Origin: Bacteroidales bacterium
GTDB lineage: Bacteria > Bacteroidota > Bacteroidia > Bacteroidales > F082
Direction of reading: 5' to 3'
NCBI GenBank assembly: GCA_017461665.1
Contig: JAFTXI010000001.1
Coordinates: forward strand, 1-44,887
Length of the DNA stretch: 44,887 nucleotides
Every line of letters begins with the position of its first letter. Positions within the stretch are counted from its first letter, which is position 1. Below, one piece after another: positions 29,551 through 41,000 of the stretch. The notes beneath the pieces were generated by a model, which saw only the letters and a list, made by a program, of their open reading frames with translations, did not search any database and was not told the DNA's origin. The position numbers were made by a program, and so were the translations under genes.

Positions 29551-29623
29551 GCGGAAGTAGCTCATTTGGCAGAGCGAAAGCCTTCCAAGCTTTAGGTAGC
29601 GGGTTCGAGCCCCGTCTTCCGCT
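29551..29623 (+). tRNA. tRNA-Gly (TCC)
   Basis: 73 nt. Acceptor stem GCGGAAG/CTTCCGC, anticodon stem AAAGC/GCTTT around CTTCCAA gives TCC. Confidence 0.95.
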
Positions 29624-29631
29624 CAAAAGAA

Positions 29632-29703
29632 GCCAGCGTAGCTCAGGGGTAGAGCACTTCCTTGGTAAGGAAGGGGTCACGAGTTCAAATCTCGTCGCCG
29701 GCT
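29632..29703 (+). tRNA. tRNA-Thr (GGT)
   Basis: 72 nt. Anticodon stem CTTCC/GGAAG around TTGGTAA gives GGT. The acceptor stem GCCAGCG/CGCCGGC has an A4-C69 mismatch. The tuf gene starts 55 nt later. Confidence 0.93.
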
Positions 29704-29757
29704 CTTCGGAGAAAAAAAAGAATAATAAATATTAACCTTAAGTAAAAATAAATAGTT

Positions 29758-30948
29758 ATGGCAAAAGAAAAATTTGAAAGGTCAAAACCACACGTCAATA
29801 TTGGTACAATCGGCCACGTTGACCACGGTAAAACAACCTTAACTGCAGCTATCACATTCCACCTTAGCAAAAAAGGTTTGTCAGAAGTCAAATCATTCGA
29901 CTCAATCGACGCTGCTCCAGAAGAAAAAGAAAGAGGTATCACAATTAATACAGCACACGTAGAGTACCAAACAGAAAAACGTCACTATGCACACGTTGAC
30001 TGCCCTGGTCACGCTGACTACGTTAAGAACATGGTTACTGGTGCTGCTCAGATGGACGGTGCTATCATCGTTGTTGCTGCAACAGATGGTCCTATGCCTC
30101 AAACACGTGAGCACATCCTCCTCGCTCGTCAGGTTGGTGTTCCAAGATTGGTTGTTTTCTTGAACAAGTGCGACTTAGTTGATGACCCAGAATTGTTAGA
30201 ACTCGTTGAGATGGAAGTTAGAGATTTATTGTCAACATACGAATTTGACGGTGACAATACTCCTATCATCCGCGGTTCTGCTCTCGGTGGCTTGAACGAC
30301 GATCCAACATGGGCTCCAAAAATCGACGAATTAATGGAAGCTTGCGACACATGGATTCCAGAACCAGAAAGATTAATTGACAAACCATTCTTGATGCCAA
30401 TCGAAGACGTTTTCTCAATTACTGGTCGTGGTACAGTTGCTACAGGTCGTATCGAGACAGGTATCATTAAAGTTGGTGATCCAGTTGATATCATCGGTAT
30501 GGGCGCTGAAAAACTTAAATCAGTTGTTACAGGTGTTGAAATGTTCCGTAAACTTTTGGACGAAGGTGAAGCTGGTGATAACGCGGGTCTCTTACTCCGT
30601 GGTATAGACAAAGACGAAATCCGTCGTGGTATGGTTATCGCAAAACCAGGTTCAGTGAAACCTCACAACCACTTCAAAGGTGAAGTTTACGTTCTTTCAA
30701 AAGAAGAAGGTGGTCGTCACACTCCATTTAGAAACAAATATCGTCCTCAATTCTACTTCAGAACAACAGACGTTACAGGCGAAATCACATTACCAGAAGG
30801 TATGGAAATGGTTATGCCAGGTGACCACGTTACAATCGAAGTAAACTTGATCGCTGAAATCGCTATGGACAAAGGTCTCCGTTTCGCTATCCGTGAAGGT
30901 GGTAGAACAGTTGGTTCAGGTCAGGTTATCGAAATCATTGAAGACTAA
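29758..30948 (+). CDS. tuf: Elongation factor Tu
   Basis: A 396-residue GTPase delivering aminoacyl-tRNA to the ribosome. [15 protein letters not shown] is the P loop, [17 protein letters not shown] the effector/switch I region, [12 protein letters not shown] switch II, and [10 protein letters not shown] the NKxD motif. Domains 2 and 3 are complete (ending [16 protein letters not shown]). Codon use is strongly biased (AAA, GAA, CGT), as expected for high expression. Placed between four tRNA genes and tRNA-Trp, the conserved arrangement in the phylum. Confidence 0.99.
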   Translation: MAKEKFERSKPHVNIGTIGHVDHGKTTLTAAITFHLSKKGLSEVKSFDSIDAAPEEKERGITINTAHVEYQTEKRHYAHVDCPGHADYVKNMVTGAAQMDGAIIVVAATDGPMPQTREHILLARQVGVPRLVVFLNKCDLVDDPELLELVEMEVRDLLSTYEFDGDNTPIIRGSALGGLNDDPTWAPKIDELMEACDTWIPEPERLIDKPFLMPIEDVFSITGRGTVATGRIETGIIKVGDPVDIIGMGAEKLKSVVTGVEMFRKLLDEGEAGDNAGLLLRGIDKDEIRRGMVIAKPGSVKPHNHFKGEVYVLSKEEGGRHTPFRNKYRPQFYFRTTDVTGEITLPEGMEMVMPGDHVTIEVNLIAEIAMDKGLRFAIREGGRTVGSGQVIEIIED

Positions 30949-30960
30949 TAAAATAAATAA

Positions 30961-30979
30961 GGGTGCTCTTGTAGCACCC
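30961..30979 (+). other. Hairpin between tuf and tRNA-Trp
   Basis: GGGTGCT/AGCACCC is a 7-bp stem with loop CTTGT, 12 nt after the tuf stop. No T run follows, so it looks like an RNA-processing or attenuation element rather than a full terminator. Confidence 0.5.
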
Positions 30980-30984
30980 TACAC

Positions 30985-31057
30985 ACAGGCATAGCTCAAT
31001 TGGTAGAGTAGTGGTCTCCAAAACCATTGGTTGAGGGTTCGAGTCCTTCTGCCTGTG
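30985..31057 (+). tRNA. tRNA-Trp (CCA)
   Basis: 73 nt. Acceptor stem ACAGGCA/TGCCTGT, discriminator G, anticodon loop CTCCAAA in stem TGGT/ACCA gives CCA. It is probably co-transcribed with tuf and secE. Confidence 0.95.
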
Positions 31058-31085
31058 CTAATAAATAAAAAATAGTTCAAACAAA

Positions 31086-31277
31086 ATGAAAAGGTTTATA
31101 AACTACGTTAAAGAATGTTATACTGAGTTAGTCGAGAAAGTATCTTGGCCGACTTGGAAAGAACTCCAAGGTAGTGCAATCGTCGTATCCATTGCTTCCC
31201 TAATAATCGCTTTGGTGGTTTATCTGATGGATAAGTCTTTTGAAACATTATTAGAAAGTTTTTATCGTATTTTCTAA
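31086..31277 (+). CDS. secE: Preprotein translocase subunit SecE
   Basis: A 63-residue inner-membrane protein with one transmembrane helix (IVVSIASLIIALVVYLM) after the conserved cytoplasmic amphipathic segment YVKECYTELVEKVSWPTWKE. Clamps the SecY channel. Short form, as usual outside enterobacteria. It lies between tRNA-Trp (28 nt) and nusG (53 nt). Confidence 0.95.
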   Translation: MKRFINYVKECYTELVEKVSWPTWKELQGSAIVVSIASLIIALVVYLMDKSFETLLESFYRIF

Positions 31278-31330
31278 TAGATGGTGTTTGACTAAATCAA
31301 CATTCTAATTACTTTTAATTTTCTATTGAG

Positions 31331-31879
31331 ATGAGTGAACAGAACGAAATGAAGTGGTATGTTATAAGAGCTGTCAGTGGTAAAGAGAAAAAAGTTAAAG
31401 AGTATCTTGACGCTGAGATTTCTAGACGTGCTGATTTGCAGTCTCTGATTTCACAAGTGCTAATCCCGACAGAAAAAGTCTATTCAGTGAGAAACGGAAA
31501 AAAAATCAGTAAAGAAAGAAATTATCTTCCTGGTTACGTTTTGATTGAAGCAGTTTTGTCTGGTGAGGTGACTCACGTTATTAAGGATACCCCAAACGTA
31601 TTGGGATTTCTTGGTACAAGTGGAGAAGCTGATCCTCTTCGTCCGTCAGAAGTACGTCGAATTTTAGGAAAAGTTGATGAGCTTTCTGAGATGGGTGAAG
31701 GTAATGAGTTATCATTTATAGTAGGAGAGACTGTAGTGGTAAACGACGGACCATTCAGTAGTTTTAGTGGTATTATTGAAGAAGTCAATGACGAAAAGAA
31801 GAAACTTAAAGTCATGGTTAAGATTTTCGGACGTAAGACCCCATTAGAATTAAGTTATTTCCAGGTAAAAAGAGAGTAG
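31331..31879 (+). CDS. nusG: Transcription termination/antitermination protein NusG
   Basis: A 182-residue protein with an NGN domain (KWYVIRAVSGKEKKVKEYLD, then LIPTEKVYSVRNGKKIS and YLPGYVLIEAVL) and a C-terminal KOW domain (GETVVVNDGPFSSFSGIIEE). It binds the RNA polymerase clamp and couples transcription to translation or Rho. It precedes rplK by 49 nt. Confidence 0.97.
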   Translation: MSEQNEMKWYVIRAVSGKEKKVKEYLDAEISRRADLQSLISQVLIPTEKVYSVRNGKKISKERNYLPGYVLIEAVLSGEVTHVIKDTPNVLGFLGTSGEADPLRPSEVRRILGKVDELSEMGEGNELSFIVGETVVVNDGPFSSFSGIIEEVNDEKKKLKVMVKIFGRKTPLELSYFQVKRE

Positions 31880-31928
31880 TTTAGAATTTTGAAAATATTG
31901 TTTTCATTTAACTTTTATAAAAATTAAA

Positions 31929-32366
31929 ATGAAAGAAGTAAGCGGATTAATTAAACTGCAAATCAAAGGAGGAGCCGCTAATCCTTCACCACCGGTCGGA
32001 CCTGCATTAGGTCAGAAGGGTGTTAACATCATGGAGTTTTGCAAGCAATTCAATGCTCGTACACAAGATCAAGCCGGTAAAGTTCTTCCGGTTATTATTA
32101 CTGTGTATAAGGACAAATCATTTGATTTCATTGTCAAAGCTTCACCAGTTGCTGCATCTATTGTAGAGGCTGCTAAAATTGCTAAAGGATCAAAAGAACC
32201 TAACCGTTCTAAAGTTGGTTCAATGAGCTGGGATACAGTTCGTAAAATTGCTGAAGATAAAATGAAGGACTTAAATTGCTTCACAATTGAATCAGCAATG
32301 AGCATGGTAGCAGGTACTGCACGTAGTATGGGTGTTAAGATTACAGGCGAATCACCTTTAAAGTAA
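31929..32366 (+). CDS. rplK: 50S ribosomal protein L11
   Basis: A 145-residue protein. The N-terminal domain has [20 protein letters not shown] and [20 protein letters not shown], and the C-terminal rRNA-binding domain ends with [20 protein letters not shown]. It forms the GTPase-associated centre with 23S rRNA. It overlaps no other gene and precedes rplA by 45 nt. Confidence 0.98.
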   Translation: MKEVSGLIKLQIKGGAANPSPPVGPALGQKGVNIMEFCKQFNARTQDQAGKVLPVIITVYKDKSFDFIVKASPVAASIVEAAKIAKGSKEPNRSKVGSMSWDTVRKIAEDKMKDLNCFTIESAMSMVAGTARSMGVKITGESPLK

Positions 32367-32411
32367 AGACTAAGTCTTAAGCATTTGTAGAACAAAAAAA
32401 AGAATTATCAA

Positions 32412-33107
32412 ATGGCAAAAGTATCTAAAAAGAGAAAAGAAGCTTTAGCTAAGTTCGACAAAAGCAAGGTTTACTCCTTGACAGAAGCGGTTGATGTCGT
32501 GAAACAAATCACTTACACCAAATTTGATGCATCTGTTGACTTGAACGTTCGTTTAGGAGTTGACCCACGTAAAGCCAATCAAATGGTTCGTGGTAGCGTT
32601 ACACTTCCTCACGGAACAGGTAAAGTCGTTCGCGTTTTGGTACTCTGTACTCCAGACAAAGAACAAGAAGCAAAGAATGCCGGTGCTGATTTCGTCGGAT
32701 TAGAGGAATATATCCAAAAAATTAAAGACGGATGGACCGATGTAGATGTGATTATCACAATGCCTACTGTTATGCCAAAGATTGGTGCATTAGGACGTAT
32801 CCTCGGACCAAGAGGTTTGATGCCTAACCCAAAAACGGGTACAGTAACAATGGACATCGCTAAGGCTGTTCAAGAAGTAAAAGCTGGTAAGATTGATTTC
32901 AAAGTTGACAAATACGGAATCGTCGATGCTGGTATTGCTAAGGTCAGTTTCAGTTCAGAAAAGATTTATGATAACGCAAAAGAAGTTATTCAACAAATCA
33001 TCAAATTGAAACCAGCAGCAGCTAAAGGTACTTACATCAAGAGTATTTACATTTCCAGTACAATGAGTCCTGGAGTGCAAGTAGATCCTAAATCAATAGC
33101 CCTCTAA
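32412..33107 (+). CDS. rplA: 50S ribosomal protein L1
   Basis: A 231-residue protein, with [20 protein letters not shown], the signature [20 protein letters not shown] and the closing [20 protein letters not shown]. It forms the L1 stalk that helps E-site tRNA leave. In other bacteria L1 represses its own operon by binding mRNA. I did not identify that site here. Confidence 0.98.
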   Translation: MAKVSKKRKEALAKFDKSKVYSLTEAVDVVKQITYTKFDASVDLNVRLGVDPRKANQMVRGSVTLPHGTGKVVRVLVLCTPDKEQEAKNAGADFVGLEEYIQKIKDGWTDVDVIITMPTVMPKIGALGRILGPRGLMPNPKTGTVTMDIAKAVQEVKAGKIDFKVDKYGIVDAGIAKVSFSSEKIYDNAKEVIQQIIKLKPAAAKGTYIKSIYISSTMSPGVQVDPKSIAL

Positions 33108-33127
33108 ACCTTTAATAAGTTATTGAC

Positions 33128-33652
33128 ATGAGAAAAGAAGATAAACAAGTTATTATCAACTCAATTACAGAGCAATTGAATGCATGTCCAAATTTCTATT
33201 TGACTGATATCGCTGAGCTCAATGCTGAGAAGACAAGCGATTTGAGAAGACAATGCTTCAATAGCGGCGTCAAGCTTGTGATGGTAAAGAATGCATTGTT
33301 AAAACAAGCTATGCATAACACCGGCAAAGAATACGGTGATCTTTACAGTGTTATGAAGGGCACTACAGCTTTGATGTTGTCAGAAAATGGCAATGCTCCA
33401 GCAAAGTTGATAAAAAAATTCCGTAGTAAAAAGGAAACTCGTCCAATTTTAAAAGGCGCTTATATTGAGGAATGCGTTTATGTTGGCGATAATATGCTTG
33501 ATACATTGGTCAACATCAAGTCAAAGAACGAGTTGATCGCAGACGTTGTAGCATTGTTACAATCACCTGCAAAGAATGTCATCAGTGCATTACAATCCGG
33601 TGGACATATTATCAGTGGTGTTGTTAAGACATTATCAGAGAGACCGGAATAA
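33128..33652 (+). CDS. rplJ: 50S ribosomal protein L10
   Basis: A 174-residue protein beginning MRKEDKQVIINSITEQLNAC, with FYLTDIAELNAEKTSDLRRQ and VKLVMVKNALLKQAM in the 23S-binding domain and a C-terminal helix (LLQSPAKNVISALQSGGHII) that anchors L7/L12 dimers. It lies 20 nt after rplA. Confidence 0.97.
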   Translation: MRKEDKQVIINSITEQLNACPNFYLTDIAELNAEKTSDLRRQCFNSGVKLVMVKNALLKQAMHNTGKEYGDLYSVMKGTTALMLSENGNAPAKLIKKFRSKKETRPILKGAYIEECVYVGDNMLDTLVNIKSKNELIADVVALLQSPAKNVISALQSGGHIISGVVKTLSERPE

Positions 33653-33711
33653 TAAAAAAATAAATAATAGATTAAAAATAAAATTTGTATAACAATTAAA
33701 AACTTAAAAAA

Positions 33712-34086
33712 ATGGCAGATTTGAAAGCTTTTGCAGAACAATTAGTAAACCTTACTGTTAAAGAGGTTAATGAACTTGCCGCTATATTAAAAGAAGAATA
33801 CGGTATCGAACCAGCAGCAGCAGCAGTAGTAGCAGCTCCAGCAGCAGGCGATGCAGCTCCAGCAGCAGAAGAAAAAACTTCATTTGATGTTATACTCAAA
33901 TCAGCTGGCGCACAAAAATTAGCAGTTGTAAAACTCGTTAAAGAATTAACAAGCCTCGGTTTGAAAGAAGCTAAGGAATTGGTTGACGCAGCTCCTAAAG
34001 CTATCAAAGAAGGTGTTAGCAAAGAAGAAGCTAGCGCATTGGAATCAGCTCTTAAAGAAGCTGGTGCTGAAGTTGAAGTTAAATAA
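33712..34086 (+). CDS. rplL: 50S ribosomal protein L7/L12
   Basis: A 124-residue protein: an N-terminal dimerisation helix pair ([20 protein letters not shown]), an Ala/Pro-rich hinge ([20 protein letters not shown]) and the C-terminal factor-binding domain ([40 protein letters not shown]). It forms the flexible stalk that recruits translation GTPases. A strong hairpin follows before rpoB. Confidence 0.98.
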   Translation: MADLKAFAEQLVNLTVKEVNELAAILKEEYGIEPAAAAVVAAPAAGDAAPAAEEKTSFDVILKSAGAQKLAVVKLVKELTSLGLKEAKELVDAAPKAIKEGVSKEEASALESALKEAGAEVEVK

Positions 34087-34118
34087 GGATTTAATTTCCA
34101 AAAGACACAATGGGTATC

Positions 34119-34147
34119 AACCTCGGCTCCATTTTGGAGTTGAGGTT
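34119..34147 (+). other. rplL-rpoB intergenic hairpin
   Basis: AACCTCGGCTCC (34119-34130) pairs with GGAGTTGAGGTT (34136-34147), 12 bp with two G-U pairs and loop ATTTT. No T run follows. It is probably an attenuation or RNA-processing site that sets the ratio of ribosomal protein to RNA polymerase mRNA, as known at this junction in other bacteria. Confidence 0.7.
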
Positions 34148-34224
34148 TGTGCCTATGTTTAGTTGTCTAATAAATCCCCTCTTACAATTTAACATTAGCT
34201 TATAACAATAAAAACATAAACACT

Positions 34225-37200
34225 TTGGCAGATAACACATTAGATAGAATCAGTTTCGCGTCAATTAAACGTCCTTTCGACTATCCGGATTTCTTGGATA
34301 TTCAATTAAAATCATTCCATGACTTTTTCCAATTAGATACAAATCCTGATAATCGTAAAAACGAAGGACTCTTCAAAGTTTTCCAAGAAAACTTTCCAAT
34401 CACAGACGCACGAAACAATTTTGTACTCGAATTCCTCGATTACTATATTGATGCTCCACAGTATACAATTGCAGAATGTATCGAACGCGGTTTGAGCTAT
34501 TGCGTGAGATTAAAAGCAAAACTAAGAATTTCTTGTACTGATGATGAACATGAAGATTTTGAAACTAAAACACAAGACGTGTACCTTGGTCTCATTCCAT
34601 ATATGACTCCACAAGGTACTTTTGTCATTAACGGAGCAGAACGCGTTGTGGTGTCGCAATTACACCGTTCTCCGGGCGTTTTCTTCGGGACAAGTGTCCA
34701 CGCTAATGGTACGACATTATATTCTGCCCGTATCATTCCTTTCAAAGGCTCATGGATGGAGTTCTCAACAGATATTAGCAACGTAATGTATGCTTATATT
34801 GACAGAAAAAAGAAATTACCAATTACAACATTACTCCGTGCTATCGGCTTCGAATCAGATAAAGATATCCTCGATATTTTCAATCTTTCAGAAGAAATTA
34901 AAGTATCTAAGACAGCCCTCAAGAAGGTTCTTGGCCGTAAACTCTCAGCAAGAGTGTTGCGCTCATGGTTTGAAGACTTCGTAAATGAAGAGACCGGTGA
35001 ATGCGTTTCAATCGAACGTAACGAGTCAATACTTGACCGCGGAACAGTGTTGGAAGCTGAACATATAGACATCATCGTCAACTCAGGCGTTAAGACTATC
35101 CTCCTCGATCGTGAAGATATTAATATCTCCGATTACTCTATAGTATTTAATACTTTACAAAAAGACCCTTCTAACTCCGAAAAAGAAGCTGTAGAGTATA
35201 TTTATAGACAACTACGTAACGCTGAACCACCAGATGAAGAAACAGCTCGTGGAATTATCGAGAAATTGTTCTTCTCTGACAAACGCTATGACTTAGGCGA
35301 TGTAGGTCGTTATCGCATCAATCGCAAATTAGGTCTTGATATTGCATCTGATGTAAAAGTCCTTACAAAAGAAGATATAATTGCTATTATTAAGTATTTG
35401 ATAAACTTATCCAATAGTAAAGCTGAAGTTGATGACATCGACCACTTGAGCAACCGTCGTATCAGAACAGTTGGCGAACAATTATATGCTCAATTTGGTG
35501 TGGGTTTGGCACGTATGGCACGTACAATTCGCGAAAGAATGAATGTACGCGACAATGAAGAGTTTACTCCAGCTGAACTCATCAATGCTAAAACTTTGTC
35601 GTCGGTCATAAATTCGTTCTTTGGAACAAACCAATTGTCACAATTTATGGATCAGACAAACCCATTGTCGGAAGTTACTCATAAACGTCGTATCTCCGCT
35701 TTAGGTCCTGGAGGTTTGTCTCGTGATCGTGCAGGCTTCGAGGTACGTGACGTTCACTATACTCACTATGGTCGTCTTTGTACAATCGAAACACCGGAGG
35801 GACCAAACATTGGTCTTATCTCGTCACTCTGCGTCTTCGCGAAGATAAATAACTTGGGATTTATAGAAACACCTTATCGTAAGGTTATTGACGGTGTCGT
35901 TGATTTCGAAAATCCTCCTGTATATCTCACAGCTGAAGAAGAGGAAGAAAAGATCATTGCTCAAGCAGGAACACCTATGGATGATAGTGGTAAACTTACC
36001 GAAGATATGATTAAGGTACGTTATGTTGCCGATTATCCTATTGTGACACCTCAAGAAATAGATCTTATTGACGTTGCTCCAAATCAAATCTCATCAATAG
36101 CTGCATCATTGATTCCATTTATTGAACATGATGACGCTAACCGTGCGTTGATGGGTTCTAACATGATGCGTCAGGCTGTTCCTTTAATGAATCCTGAAGC
36201 TCCTATCGTTGGTACTGGTATCGAACGTTATGTTGCAAGAGACTCTCGTACAATCGTGGAAGCAGAAGGCGATGGCGAAGTAATATTCGTCGATTCAACA
36301 AAAATCGTTATTAGATACGATAGAACCGACAAAGAAAGACTCGTCAGTTTTGATGGAGATGAAAAGACATACAACTTGATTAAATACGCTCGTACAAACC
36401 AAAGCACAAGTATTAATCAAAAACCTATAGTAAAGAAAGGTCAGAAAGTTACAAAAGGTCAGATACTAACAGAAGGTTATGCTACACAAGGCGGTGACTT
36501 GGCTCTCGGTCGTAACCTTATGGTTGCATTCATGCCTTGGAAAGGTTATAACTACGAGGATGCTATCGTTATCTCAGAGCGTATCGTTAGAGAAGATATA
36601 TTCACATCAATACATATAGAAGAATTTACTCTTGAAGTGCGTGATACAAAACGCGGACTTGAAGAGTTGACAAACGACATTCCAAACGTCAGTGCAGAGG
36701 CAACAAAGGATTTGGATGAAAACGGTCTTATCCGTGTTGGTGCCGAAGTTACAGAAGGCGATATATTAATAGGTAAGATTACGCCTAAGGGAGAAACAGA
36801 TCCAACACCAGAAGAGAAACTTCTCCGCGCCATTTTTGGTGACAAGGCAGGAGATGTTAAGAATGCATCACTTAAAGCTGGACCTTCAATGAAAGGTGTC
36901 GTTATTGGTAAACGTTTGTTCTCACGCGTTATAAAGGATCGTAAATCGAAAGCAAAAGATAAAGATATTATCGCAGAAATCGATACAGAATGCCAACGCG
37001 AAATAGACGCCCTTAAAGGAAAACTCGTTGAGAAATTAATGAGTCTCCTCGCAGGAAGAACTTCTTTGGGCGTCCATAATAACTTTAAAGAGATCGTAAT
37101 ACCTAAGAAAATAAAGTTCTCTCATAAAGCATTGTTGAATATTGAATATATGACTGTAAATCCATATAGATGGACTACAGATCCAGAACTTAATGAGTTA

Positions 37201-38031
37201 ATCGTTAAGACTATCAATAATTACAATATGAGATGCAAAGAGATACTTGGTGTTTATAGCCGTAAGAAGAACGTTGCAAGTGTAGGCGATGAGTTGCCAA
37301 ATGGAATCGTACAGATGGCAAAAGTATATGTTGCACAAAAACGTAAACTCAATATCGGTGATAAAATGTCAGGTCGTCACGGTAATAAAGGTATTGTTTC
37401 AAGAATAGTTCGCGATGAAGATATGCCATTCTTAGCCGACGGAACTCCTGTTGATATAGTGTTGAACCCACTTGGTGTGCCTTCACGTATGAACTTGGGT
37501 CAGATATATGAGACAGTATTGGGCTGGGCAGGTAAAAAACTTGGTGTTAAATTTGCAACACCGATCTTTGACGGCGCAACATTGGATCAAATCAATGACT
37601 ATATGAAACAAGCTGGTCTTCCAGAAAATGGTAGTGTCCAACTTTATGACGGTGGTACCGGTAATCCATTCGACCAAAAAGCAACAGTAGGTTATATTTA
37701 TATGCTTAAGTTGCACCACATGGTCGATGATAAGATGCACGCACGTTCAATAGGACCATACTCATTGATTACACAACAACCATTAGGTGGTAAAGCACAA
37801 TTCGGTGGTCAGCGTTTCGGTGAAATGGAAGTTTGGGCTCTCGAAGCATTCGGAGCAAGTAACATCCTTCAAGAAATCCTTACTGTTAAATCTGATGACG
37901 TTAACGGAAGAGCCAAAGCCTACGAGGCTATCGTCAAGGGCGAAAGCATGCCAACACCTGGTATCCCAGAATCATTCAATGTTTTAATCCATGAATTGCG
38001 TGGACTCGGACTTGAAATTACGTTTGAATAA
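34225..38031 (+). CDS. rpoB: RNA polymerase subunit beta
   Basis: A 1268-residue subunit, normal for the phylum. [20 protein letters not shown] is the usual N-terminus, [20 protein letters not shown] lies in the protrusion, [20 protein letters not shown] with [20 protein letters not shown] is the rifampicin-binding region (with no obvious resistance substitution), and [20 protein letters not shown] belongs to the active site. The C-terminus ends in [19 protein letters not shown]. The reading frame has a TAA at 34171 and no ATG before the conserved start, so translation begins at the TTG at 34225 ([10 protein letters not shown]). Confidence 0.98.
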   Translation: MADNTLDRISFASIKRPFDYPDFLDIQLKSFHDFFQLDTNPDNRKNEGLFKVFQENFPITDARNNFVLEFLDYYIDAPQYTIAECIERGLSYCVRLKAKLRISCTDDEHEDFETKTQDVYLGLIPYMTPQGTFVINGAERVVVSQLHRSPGVFFGTSVHANGTTLYSARIIPFKGSWMEFSTDISNVMYAYIDRKKKLPITTLLRAIGFESDKDILDIFNLSEEIKVSKTALKKVLGRKLSARVLRSWFEDFVNEETGECVSIERNESILDRGTVLEAEHIDIIVNSGVKTILLDREDINISDYSIVFNTLQKDPSNSEKEAVEYIYRQLRNAEPPDEETARGIIEKLFFSDKRYDLGDVGRYRINRKLGLDIASDVKVLTKEDIIAIIKYLINLSNSKAEVDDIDHLSNRRIRTVGEQLYAQFGVGLARMARTIRERMNVRDNEEFTPAELINAKTLSSVINSFFGTNQLSQFMDQTNPLSEVTHKRRISALGPGGLSRDRAGFEVRDVHYTHYGRLCTIETPEGPNIGLISSLCVFAKINNLGFIETPYRKVIDGVVDFENPPVYLTAEEEEEKIIAQAGTPMDDSGKLTEDMIKVRYVADYPIVTPQEIDLIDVAPNQISSIAASLIPFIEHDDANRALMGSNMMRQAVPLMNPEAPIVGTGIERYVARDSRTIVEAEGDGEVIFVDSTKIVIRYDRTDKERLVSFDGDEKTYNLIKYARTNQSTSINQKPIVKKGQKVTKGQILTEGYATQGGDLALGRNLMVAFMPWKGYNYEDAIVISERIVREDIFTSIHIEEFTLEVRDTKRGLEELTNDIPNVSAEATKDLDENGLIRVGAEVTEGDILIGKITPKGETDPTPEEKLLRAIFGDKAGDVKNASLKAGPSMKGVVIGKRLFSRVIKDRKSKAKDKDIIAEIDTECQREIDALKGKLVEKLMSLLAGRTSLGVHNNFKEIVIPKKIKFSHKALLNIEYMTVNPYRWTTDPELNELIVKTINNYNMRCKEILGVYSRKKNVASVGDELPNGIVQMAKVYVAQKRKLNIGDKMSGRHGNKGIVSRIVRDEDMPFLADGTPVDIVLNPLGVPSRMNLGQIYETVLGWAGKKLGVKFATPIFDGATLDQINDYMKQAGLPENGSVQLYDGGTGNPFDQKATVGYIYMLKLHHMVDDKMHARSIGPYSLITQQPLGGKAQFGGQRFGEMEVWALEAFGASNILQEILTVKSDDVNGRAKAYEAIVKGESMPTPGIPESFNVLIHELRGLGLEITFE

Positions 38032-38058
38032 TAATGTTCTATAATATTAACCTCATAT

Positions 38059-41000
38059 ATGGCTTTAAGTAAGAACACAATAAATAGCAGTTTTTCCAAG
38101 ATTACAATTAGTCTTGCTTCACCGGAATCGATAGAAAAACGTTCCTTTGGTGAAGTTCTTAAACCTGAGACAATAAACTATCGTACCTATAAACCGGAAC
38201 GCGATGGTTTGTTCTGCGAAAGAATTTTCGGACCGGTAAAAGACTGGGAATGTCATTGCGGAAAATATAAACGTATCCGTTACAAAAACATCGTTTGCGA
38301 CCGTTGCGGTGTCGAAATCACTGAGAAGAAAGTTAGACGTGAACGTTCAGGTCATATCAAGTTGGTAGTTCCTGTAGCTCACATTTGGTACTTCCGCTCA
38401 TTACCTAATAAAATAGGTGCTTTGCTCGGTATGCAAACTAAAAAGTTGGATAGCATTATCTATTACGAACGCTATGTTGTTATCCAACCTGGTATAAAAG
38501 AACAAGATGGTATCAACTATCTCGACTTCCTCACAGAAGAAGAATACTTGGATATCATGGAATCACTTCCAGTAGAAAATCAATATCTACCAGAAGATGA
38601 TCCAAACAAGTTCATCGCTAAGATGGGTGCTGAAGCTGTTTACGACCTCTTGTCACGCTTAGACTTAGATAAAATGTCTTACGAATTGCGCGATAAGGCA
38701 AGTAAAGAAAAAGCACAGCAACGTAAACAAGATGCTTTGAAACGTCTTCAGGTGTTCGAAGCTTTCCGCGATGCACGTACAAGAATCGAAAACCGTCCTG
38801 AATGGATGATATTAAAAGTTATTCCAGTAATACCACCAGAGTTGAGACCATTGGTACCTCTCGATGGCGGTCGTTTCGCAACATCAGACTTGAATGACTT
38901 GTATCGCCGTGTTATCATACGTAACAACCGTCTTAAACGTCTTATCGAAATCAAGGCTCCGGATGTTATTATGCGTAATGAAAAACGTATGCTCCAAGAA
39001 GCCGTTGACTCATTGTTAGACAACTCACGTAAATCAAGTGCTGTTAAGACCGACTCAAATCGTCCTCTTAAATCTTTAAGCGATAGCTTGAAAGGTAAAC
39101 AAGGTCGTTTCCGTCAAAACTTACTTGGTAAACGTGTTGACTACTCTGGTCGTTCTGTTATCGTCGTTGGCCCAGAACTCGATATGCACGAATGCGGTCT
39201 TCCAAAAGATATGGCAGCTGAACTCTACAAACCATTCATCATTCGTAAGATGATAGAACGTGGTATTGTAAAAACTGTCAAATCAGCTAAGAAAATCGTT
39301 GACCGTAAAGACCCTGTCGTATGGGATATCCTCGAAAACGTATTGAAAGGTCATCCGATATTGTTGAACCGTGCACCTACTTTGCACCGTCTCGGTATCC
39401 AGGCTTTCCAACCTAAACTCGTTGAAGGTAAGGCTATCCGTCTCCACCCACTCGTATGTACAGCTTTCAACGCTGACTTCGACGGTGACCAAATGGCTGT
39501 CCACTTGCCACTCGGTAATGCAGCAGTCCTCGAAGCTCAAATATTAATGTTGGCTTCACACAATATCTTGAATCCTGCTAATGGCGCCCCTATCACCGTG
39601 CCTTCTCAAGACATGGTTCTCGGTTTGTATTATATCACAAAACCTCGTAAGAGCGTTCCAGAACATATCGTTAAAGGTGAAGGAAAATCATTCTATTCTC
39701 CAGAAGAAGTAATCATTGCCTACAATGAAAAGAAAGTCGATATGCACGCTATCATCTATGTCAACGTTGATGTGCGTAAAGATGATGGAACGGTAGTTAA
39801 CGAAAAAATAGAAACAACAGTAGGTCGTGTCCTTTTCAACGAAGTGGTTCCAAAAGAGTTTGGATTCATCAATAAATTGTTAAATAAAAAAGCTTTGCGC
39901 GATATCATCGGTACAATGGTGAAACTTCTCGGAACAGCTACAACAACCAAGTTCTTAGATGCTATCAAGAATATGGGTTACGAAATGGCTTTCAGAGGTG
40001 GTCTATCATTTAACCTCGGTAACGTCTTGGTTCCTTCAGTGAAAGAAGAATTGATTCGTGAAGCAAACGAAGAAGTTGCAGCTATCCGCGAAGAATATAA
40101 TATGGGTTTCATTACTTCTAACGAACGTTACAATAAGATTATCGACATCTGGGGTCATGTTGTAACTAAGTTGACAGATGAAGTTATGACTCTCCTTCCT
40201 AAAGATGACCAAGGTTTCAACCCTGTTTATATGATGCTCGACTCAGGAGCTCGTGGTTCTAAGGAACAGATTCGTCAGCTCTGTGGTATGAGAGGTCTTA
40301 TGGCTAAACCACAGAAGTCGTCAGCAGCAGGTGGAGCAGAAATCATCGAAAACCCTATCTTGTCAAACTTCAAAGAAGGTCTTTCTGTTCTTGAGTACTT
40401 TATCTCAACTCACGGTGCTCGTAAGGGTCTTGCCGATACCGCTCTTAAGACAGCTGACGCAGGTTACTTGACACGTCGTCTCGTTGACGTCGCTCACGAC
40501 GTTATCATCAACGAAAAAGACTGTGGTACACTCCGTGGTTTGACAATTAGCGCATTGCGTAGAGGTGATGAGATTATAGAATCTCTCTATGACAGAATAT
40601 TGGGTCGCGTGGCTCTCCACGATATCTTCCATCCTCAAACAGGCGAGTTGATTATCAGTGGCGGCCAGGAAATAACAGAAGACATCGCTAAGATTATCAC
40701 CGACTCTCCAATAGAAAGCGTGGAAATCCGTTCCGTATTGACCTGTGAATCAAAACGTGGTGTTTGTGCTAATTGCTACGGACGTAACCTCTCATCAGGT
40801 AAACTCGTTCAAAGAGGTGAAGCTGTAGGCGTTATCGCAGCTCAATCAATCGGTGAACCTGGTACTCAGCTTACACTCCGTACCTTCCACCAAGGTGGTA
40901 CAGCTTCTACAACATCAGACGATTCTTCAATCAAGGCTAAATATAATGGTATCCTTGAAATTGATGAACTCCGCGTCGTAGATTATGTAGAAGATTCAGT

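Noticed and set aside
29216-29680. Minus-strand ORFs across the tRNA cluster
   Set aside because: They are antisense to four tRNAs and only reflect GC-rich tRNA sequence.
30961-30979. A rho-independent terminator after tuf
   Set aside because: The stem is good but no T run follows, and tRNA-Trp and secE continue in the same direction.
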